Shown here: in pieces, positions 58,819 to 64,000 of the stretch | Layout of the letters: the number at the start of each line of letters is the position of its first letter | Position numbering within the stretch: the stretch's first letter is position 1 | Notes under the pieces: generated by a model | Told to the model about the DNA's origin: nothing | Databases searched by the model: none | What the model saw: only the letters and a program-made list of their open reading frames with translations | Assembly (NCBI RefSeq): GCF_018882405.1 | Contig: NZ_JACVOO010000002.1 | Span: forward strand, 124,001-188,000 | Source: Polynucleobacter sp. 31A-FELB | GTDB taxonomy: Bacteria > Pseudomonadota > Gammaproteobacteria > Burkholderiales > Burkholderiaceae | DNA length: 64,000 nt | Direction of reading: 5' to 3' | Made by a program: the position numbers and the translations under genes

Positions 58819-61365
58819 ATGAGTCATTATCGCCGTCGCGCCGGCCTTTGCGCCCCTCTTTTTTTAGCTGTCACCCTGCGCGTAATGATGGGGGTTGGAT
58901 TGTCACAATTTGCGCTTCCAGGCGCCGCTCAAGCACCCGCACCTTTACCCCCTTCCTCGCAGTCTTTAGGTAGCTCTGCTAACTCCGTTTTAATTCCTGA
59001 TCGTGGTGATGTCACCGTCTTAAAGTTGGATGATCAATTGCGGGTTGGTAAACCTATCGCTGACGGTAATGCTTTGACTTTTACCTCTAGCGATTCGATT
59101 GATGGAATCATCGATCGTGAAATGCGTTTAAAAGGCCGTGCGCAAATTCGTCGTAATGGCGCAGTGATTAAAGCAGATGAAATTAAATACGATCCCGATT
59201 CTGATGTGGCGAATTTATCAGGCAATACTGAGTTTTCAAAAGGCAATGCTTCGTTCAAGGGACCAAAAGCGCGCTTCAGAGTGGATGCTCGCGAAGGCGA
59301 AATGGAATCTCCGAATTATAAATTGCGTGATAACCGGGCCAGCGGCAATGCAAAAAAATTAACAATCGAAACATCAGATGTATTTGTATTTGATAAAGCA
59401 ACCTACACAACCTGTACCCCTGAAAATTTGGATTGGTATTTCACAGCAAGCACGCTCGAGATTGATAACGAACAAAAAGAAATGGTGGGTACGCACGGTG
59501 TCATGCGCTTCTTTGATGTGCCTATTGCTTATGTCCCTTACTTTACTGCGCCAACATCAAATCAACGCCGCTCTGGAATATTGGCTCCTGTAGCGGGTTA
59601 CAACTCTAATAATGGTATTGATGTGACGCAGCCTTACTACGTCAACATCGCCCCGAATCGCGATTTGTTGTTGATACCGCGAGTGATGGGTCAACGGGGT
59701 GTTCAGATGGGCGCTAAATATCAATTTTTGGATCAGCAATACGCTGGTAGTTTGGGCGGAGACTATCTCCCTTATGACCGTAAAACTGGTACCGATCGCT
59801 GGCGCTATGACTGGCAGCAAAGACAGAACTTTAGCGGAGACTTATTGGGGATGGGTGGCATCCCAATTGCTGGCGCATGGACGGGCTATGCCAACGTTGC
59901 GCGTGTTTCAGACAGTCTCTACCCCACAGATTTTTCTCAAAGCATTGCGGGTGCTGTAACTAATCAGTTTCGTCAGGAGCTTGGAACAACCAAGAACTTA
60001 ACCGGGAGTCTGAGTAATTGGATTGTTTCCGCAAAGGCAGTGACTTTTCAGACCTTGCAGCCAGACCTGACTGCACCGGTTCAGTCGCCGTACAACGTAT
60101 TGCCAAATATCAATGCATCCTACACCAATCGATTAACTCCAACGGTTTCAGATGCTAGTGGTAAGTACCTGACATTGCCCTCTGGGCCAATCACTACGTT
60201 CTCAACGGATTACACCCGCTTTGCCTATAACGTAAATAGTAATCTTGCTTATGCTCCAGCAGGCTACCTCTATAGCCAAGCGGATCGCACTGTAATTAAA
60301 GGTGCAATGTCTTTGCCACAGATTACTCCTGGCTATTACGTCACCCCTAAGGTGAGCTTCCAGTCGAATACCTATGCTGCTACCGCAGCTGTGACTAGTA
60401 ATAACCCCTTGGGTGCCGCACCTCCGCCGCAGGGGTTCACTATCCCCACTTTTAGTCTTGACTCAGGTCTTGCTTTTGAAAGAGATGCAGCAGAATTAAA
60501 AGGCTTCTTTGGGCGAGATATGCTCCTCACCATGGAGCCGAGAGCCTTTTATGTCTATACCCCTTATCAAAGCCAGGCTATGACGCCTTTGTTCGATACG
60601 GCTGATGCAGGCTTTGGTGTAACTCAGATCTTTAGCGAAAATACATTTATTGGTAATGACCGTATTGCCGATAACAATAAATTAACCGGTGGTTTAACTA
60701 GCCGCATGATTGAGGCAAGTACTGGTGCTGAGCGTGCAAACGTAACTGTTGCTCAACGTCAGTCTTTTACGGGGCAAAAGGTAGGTCTCAATGGCAATAT
60801 CGCTAATCCAACAACCTATTCAGACACATTGGGGTCAGCCTCGGTCCGTCTGCTTGGAAACTTTAGCGCCGACATGTTTGGTCAGTACAACACGCAGTTA
60901 AATAAATTTGTGCAGACTACAGTTGGTGGAAGTTGGCGCCCTACGCCAGGTAGAAGCTTGAACTTTGGGTATCGAAACGTCTGGTCTCCGCCAACGCAAG
61001 CATTTGGTCCCACTCCAGCAACCTTGGCGCAGACGACAACTGACCAATACAACGTTTCAGGCCAGTGGCCAATTACTCGTGAGGTGTCGGTCTTGGGTCG
61101 TTGGGGTTATGACGCATTAACTACCAAAACACTCAATACTCTGGTGGCTTTGGAGTGGATGCGGGACTGCTGGACTTTTAGAGGGGCCTACACGCAAATG
61201 CTCAATACCTCACAAATAACCACCACTCAGATTTTATTCCAAATAGAATTTAGGGGCTTTGGTAGTGCTGGTAGCAATCCAGTTGATATCATGAAGCTTA
61301 ATGTTCCCGGATATATGCCTACTTCCAAGCCTATACCACCTTCAACATATGAGAACTATCAATGA
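58819..61365 (+). CDS. lptD: LPS-assembly outer-membrane protein LptD
   Basis: It is the beta-barrel that, with LptE, inserts lipopolysaccharide in the outer leaflet. A signal peptide ends near GAAQA (residue about 39). The N-terminal jellyroll (about 85-225) shares OstA-type repeats with LptA, and the rest is a C-terminal barrel. The mature protein has only two cysteines, in TTCTPEN and in DCWTFRG, so at most one disulfide, against two in E. coli. At 848 residues it is typical. The stop overlaps the surA start by 4 bases. Confidence 0.95.
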   Translation: MSHYRRRAGLCAPLFLAVTLRVMMGVGLSQFALPGAAQAPAPLPPSSQSLGSSANSVLIPDRGDVTVLKLDDQLRVGKPIADGNALTFTSSDSIDGIIDREMRLKGRAQIRRNGAVIKADEIKYDPDSDVANLSGNTEFSKGNASFKGPKARFRVDAREGEMESPNYKLRDNRASGNAKKLTIETSDVFVFDKATYTTCTPENLDWYFTASTLEIDNEQKEMVGTHGVMRFFDVPIAYVPYFTAPTSNQRRSGILAPVAGYNSNNGIDVTQPYYVNIAPNRDLLLIPRVMGQRGVQMGAKYQFLDQQYAGSLGGDYLPYDRKTGTDRWRYDWQQRQNFSGDLLGMGGIPIAGAWTGYANVARVSDSLYPTDFSQSIAGAVTNQFRQELGTTKNLTGSLSNWIVSAKAVTFQTLQPDLTAPVQSPYNVLPNINASYTNRLTPTVSDASGKYLTLPSGPITTFSTDYTRFAYNVNSNLAYAPAGYLYSQADRTVIKGAMSLPQITPGYYVTPKVSFQSNTYAATAAVTSNNPLGAAPPPQGFTIPTFSLDSGLAFERDAAELKGFFGRDMLLTMEPRAFYVYTPYQSQAMTPLFDTADAGFGVTQIFSENTFIGNDRIADNNKLTGGLTSRMIEASTGAERANVTVAQRQSFTGQKVGLNGNIANPTTYSDTLGSASVRLLGNFSADMFGQYNTQLNKFVQTTVGGSWRPTPGRSLNFGYRNVWSPPTQAFGPTPATLAQTTTDQYNVSGQWPITREVSVLGRWGYDALTTKTLNTLVALEWMRDCWTFRGAYTQMLNTSQITTTQILFQIEFRGFGSAGSNPVDIMKLNVPGYMPTSKPIPPSTYENYQ

Positions 61366-62804
61366 TGCGTAGGAATCGATTTAACCAAGCCCTTGCAGCC
61401 ATGATTTTGGCTGGCGCTGCTTTTATGTCTCAATTTGCATTTGCGCAAGATAGCTCAAAAACTTCGGGCGATAGCAAAATTCGTAATATTGATGGTGTTG
61501 CAGCAGTCGTTAATACTGGTTACGTAACGCGTAAAGAGATTGATGATCGTATTGCTGCATTGCAAAAGCAGGGTACTAAATTGCCCGATCCCGTCACTTT
61601 GCGTAAGACCATTCTCGAGCGCCTCATCATTGAAAAGATTCAACTGCAAAATGCCGCACAAGAGGGAGTGGTTGTTAGTAGTAAAGAGCTCGACAAAATT
61701 ATTGCTGATATTGCCGCTAAGAATAAATTAACTTTAGCTGAGCTAAAGGTAAAAATCGCTGCAACTGGAAGTAGCTATGAGCGCTATCGTCAGATGTTGC
61801 ATGATGACGTAGTTATTAGCCGTTATCGTGAGCGCGAAGTAGAAGGCAAGATTAAGATCTCTGATGCGGAAATTGATAACTTCATTACTGATCGTAATCG
61901 TGCGGTAGCTGGTGGAGGAAAGCCAACACGTTCTACCCCAGCTGCAAAAGGTGAGCCAGAGGAAATCGATGTGGCGCAGATTTTCATACCAGCTGATGCG
62001 GGTGCAGGTGCCCAAGCTGATGCAAAGAGAAAAGCAGAATCATTGTTGCGTGAAGCGCGTGGCGACGTTGATTTCTTGCAATTGGGTGCAATGGCTGCAA
62101 AAGAGAATCCAAAGATTAAGTTTCAAGAGATGGGATATCGAACGCCAGATCGCTTACCGCAATTGTTTTACGAGGCCATTAGAAATACCGGTGGCGGACA
62201 GGTTGCGAATGCAGTTGTTAAGAGCCCTGCTGGTTATCACGTACTCAAGGTTCTTGACAGACGTGCGCTAGTGGCTGGTGCGCCTGAGCCACAGCAGGCT
62301 GCGGCTCAAGAGACTTCATCTACCCCGCAAAATATTATGGTAACGCAGACTTTGTCACGCCACATTTTGTTGCGAAGTCGTGCAGGCCTGACGGATCAGG
62401 ATGCTGAAAGACGCCTAGCGGGTTACCGTGATCAGGTTCGTGCAAAGACTGCTGATTTTAGTGAGCTGGCTAAAAAGTACTCTGAAGATGGATCTGCTGC
62501 AAACGGTGGCGATCTTGGTTGGATGGGCCCTGGCGATCTAGTTCCTGAATTTGATCAGGCTATGAATCGTTTGCAAATTGGCGAGGTGAGCAATCCAGTG
62601 AAGTCGGAGTTTGGTTGGCATTTAATTCAAGTGCTGGAGCGTCGTGAAGCTCAGTTGACTGTAGAGAAGCAACGTCAATTTGCTCGTGCGGCAATTCGTG
62701 AGCGCAAGTTTGAGCAGGCTTATCAAGATTGGTTGCGTGAGCTACGCGACACGGCTACGGTGAAGATCATTAACGCAGATGATCCAGCAGCCAGCCCTCG
62801 TTAA
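61362..62804 (+). CDS. surA: Periplasmic peptidyl-prolyl isomerase/chaperone SurA
   Basis: It escorts outer-membrane proteins, including LptD, through the periplasm. A signal peptide (AAMILAGAAFMSQFAFA) is followed by the SurA N-terminal chaperone domain (about 40-180) and two parvulin (PpiC) domains, about 195-300 and 330-430. The second has ARKYS-like FSELAKKYSEDGSAANGGDLGWM. The length of 480 residues is slightly above E. coli (428). Its start overlaps lptD by 4 bases (ATGA). Confidence 0.95.
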   Translation: MMRRNRFNQALAAMILAGAAFMSQFAFAQDSSKTSGDSKIRNIDGVAAVVNTGYVTRKEIDDRIAALQKQGTKLPDPVTLRKTILERLIIEKIQLQNAAQEGVVVSSKELDKIIADIAAKNKLTLAELKVKIAATGSSYERYRQMLHDDVVISRYREREVEGKIKISDAEIDNFITDRNRAVAGGGKPTRSTPAAKGEPEEIDVAQIFIPADAGAGAQADAKRKAESLLREARGDVDFLQLGAMAAKENPKIKFQEMGYRTPDRLPQLFYEAIRNTGGGQVANAVVKSPAGYHVLKVLDRRALVAGAPEPQQAAAQETSSTPQNIMVTQTLSRHILLRSRAGLTDQDAERRLAGYRDQVRAKTADFSELAKKYSEDGSAANGGDLGWMGPGDLVPEFDQAMNRLQIGEVSNPVKSEFGWHLIQVLERREAQLTVEKQRQFARAAIRERKFEQAYQDWLRELRDTATVKIINADDPAASPR

Positions 62805-63807
62805 CCTAGTCATCAGCTCTGGAGAACCTGCAGGGGTTGGTCCAGAGGTCTCTATTGCAGCTGCACTCGCTTTTTTGCAAGAGCAACCTGCAAGCACGAT
62901 TACTGTGCTTGGGGATTCAAATTTATTTTCAGCAGTTGATATCCCTAAAGAACTGTCTGCCCGATTGATTGTGGAAGTCATCCCACTTGCTGCCCCGGTA
63001 GTTGCTGGTCAGCTAAATCCCGCCAATGCGCAGTATGTGCTCAATATTCTCGATACCGCTGTTAAGGGGTGTCTAGATGGTCGCTTTGATGCCATGGTGA
63101 CTGCGCCAATACAAAAGAGTGTTATCAACGAGGGGTCAACATCAAGCGATACCTTGTTTACTGGCCATACTGAATACCTAGCGAAGCTTTGCCATCAAGA
63201 GCATGTTGTCATGATGTTGTGTGCGACATTGCCAGCAGGATTTTTAGATCTAAACAAAAGCCACGACCTTCGGGTGGCTTTAGTAACAACACACCTGCCT
63301 CTAAGCGCAGTTCCAGAGGTGCTCAATTATCAGCATATTCTGGAAACCATTCAGATTGTTGATCAGGATTTGCGGACAAAATTTGGTATTGCTAAACCCG
63401 TGATTCGGGTGGCGGGCCTAAACCCACATGCAGGTGAATCCGGTTATCTTGGGCGCGAAGAAATCGATGTGATTGCGCCAGCTATTGAAGCGGCTAAAAA
63501 TTTAGGTATTCAGGTAAATGGACCCTATCCAGGTGACACGATGTTTGATGCCAAGGTCTTGGATAGCGTGGATGCGTTCATTGCGATGTATCACGATCAA
63601 GGTCTTGCGCCATTCAAGTTTGTGAGCTTTGGTGGGGGCGTCAATGTCACCTTAGGTTTGCCGATTATTCGCACCTCGGTGGATCATGGCACAGCGTTAG
63701 ACATCGCTGGTAAAGGGCTTGCAGACCCAGGCAGCATGTTAGAAGCTTTGCGACTGGCATATCAATTGGTAGAAAATATAAAGAACGTAAAGAATCTCAA
63801 GATATGA
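62779..63807 (+). CDS. pdxA: 4-hydroxythreonine-4-phosphate dehydrogenase PdxA
   Basis: It oxidises 4-phosphohydroxythreonine in the DXP-dependent vitamin B6 pathway. The N-terminal [12 protein letters not shown] segment, TGHTEYLA substrate loop with its His, and the metal-binding [11 protein letters not shown] and [12 protein letters not shown] motifs are all present. At 342 residues it matches the family. Its start lies 26 bases inside the 3' end of surA, and its stop overlaps the rsmA start by 4 bases. Confidence 0.96.
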   Translation: MIQQPALVNLVISSGEPAGVGPEVSIAAALAFLQEQPASTITVLGDSNLFSAVDIPKELSARLIVEVIPLAAPVVAGQLNPANAQYVLNILDTAVKGCLDGRFDAMVTAPIQKSVINEGSTSSDTLFTGHTEYLAKLCHQEHVVMMLCATLPAGFLDLNKSHDLRVALVTTHLPLSAVPEVLNYQHILETIQIVDQDLRTKFGIAKPVIRVAGLNPHAGESGYLGREEIDVIAPAIEAAKNLGIQVNGPYPGDTMFDAKVLDSVDAFIAMYHDQGLAPFKFVSFGGGVNVTLGLPIIRTSVDHGTALDIAGKGLADPGSMLEALRLAYQLVENIKNVKNLKI

Positions 63808-64000
63808 CGCATCGCGCCCGTAAACGATTTGGCCAAAACTTTTTGCAAGACTCTGGAGTAATTTATTCCATCGTTGCAGCCATCAATCCTAGTGAAAATA
63901 TGCACGTGATTGAAATTGGTCCGGGCCTTGGCGCTTTAACAAAGCCTTTATTAAGCAATCTAGATCACTTAGATCTTTTAGAGATTGATCGAGATTTGGT
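63804..64000 (+). CDS. rsmA: 16S rRNA (adenine(1518)-N6/adenine(1519)-N6)-dimethyltransferase RsmA (3' end cut by window)
   Basis: It dimethylates two adjacent adenines near the 3' end of 16S rRNA. Only the first 65 residues are inside the window. They include the family start [18 protein letters not shown] and the SAM-binding [16 protein letters not shown], which identify it clearly. The start ATG at 63804 overlaps the pdxA stop by 4 bases, and the surA-pdxA-rsmA order is conserved in proteobacteria. Confidence 0.95.
   Translation, partial: MTHRARKRFGQNFLQDSGVIYSIVAAINPSENMHVIEIGPGLGALTKPLLSNLDHLDLLEIDRDL

Noticed and set aside
63255..63290. Terminator-like hairpin AAAGCCA/TGGCTTT inside pdxA
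   Set aside because: It lies in the middle of an intact coding sequence and is followed only by a short T-stretch, so it is more likely chance or codon-driven.

Overview
The window looks like a contiguous piece of the core chromosome of a free-living betaproteobacterium, most likely Burkholderiaceae and probably Polynucleobacter or a close relative. This is inferred from moderate base composition, very short intergenic gaps, and betaproteobacterial gene blocks: lptCAB-hpf-ptsN-hprK-rapZ, tRNA-Gln-prs-rplY-pth, dusB-fis-purH-ruvCAB, amgK-murU divergent from lptD-surA-pdxA-rsmA, and rnpB beside pyrC. No insertion sequence, prophage, integrase, CRISPR array or rRNA operon was seen.

Layout. 1-2.8 kb (+): an M16 peptidase-like protein cut by the window edge, rsmD, coaD and a 2[4Fe-4S] ferredoxin. 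2.8-7.7 kb (-): pth, rplY, prs, tRNA-Gln, ispE and a TPR-LolB fusion. 7.7-9.7 kb (+): mutM-mutY for oxidised guanine repair. 9.7-16.1 kb (-): rapZ, hprK, ptsN, hpf, then lptB-lptA-lptC-kdsC-kdsD for Kdo synthesis and LPS transport. rpoN, usually between lptB and hpf, is absent. 16.1-25.9 kb: a CPA2 antiporter, uvrA, an MFS transporter, ssb, an unrecognised exported protein, queF and a 5'-nucleotidase. 25.9-31.8 kb: ilvA, divergent from a giant FAD/Fe-S oxidoreductase coupled to a DUF971 protein. 31.8-35.8 kb (+): ubiE, a Tim44-like protein, ubiJ and ubiB, a ubiquinone block. 35.9-43.0 kb (+): a DUF502 membrane protein, aspS, nudB, an Atm1-type ABC exporter, glycerate kinase and pyrC. 43.1-45.2 kb: rnpB, an OsmC protein, a non-coding interval with a candidate small RNA, and rplM-rpsI. 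45.2-49.2 kb: argC, erpA, anmK and tyrS. 49.2-54.4 kb (-): ruvB, ruvA, ruvC, purH, fis and dusB. 54.5-58.8 kb (-): a UbiH-family hydroxylase, pepP, murU and amgK. 58.8-64 kb (+): lptD, surA, pdxA and the start of rsmA, which runs off the window.

Themes. Outer-membrane biogenesis recurs (LptA/B/C/D, KdsC/D, LolB-like, SurA), as do cell-wall recycling (AnmK, AmgK, MurU), quinone synthesis (UbiE, UbiJ, UbiB, UbiH family) and genome maintenance (MutM, MutY, UvrA, SSB, RuvABC). Many neighbouring genes overlap by a few bases, which suggests translational coupling.

I found no obvious new multi-gene system. The points most worth a second look are the TPR-LolB fusion lacking any lipidation cysteine, the missing rpoN, the candidate small RNA and folded leader upstream of rplM, the altered MutY iron-sulfur spacing, and the unrecognised exported protein at 22.9-24.2 kb.
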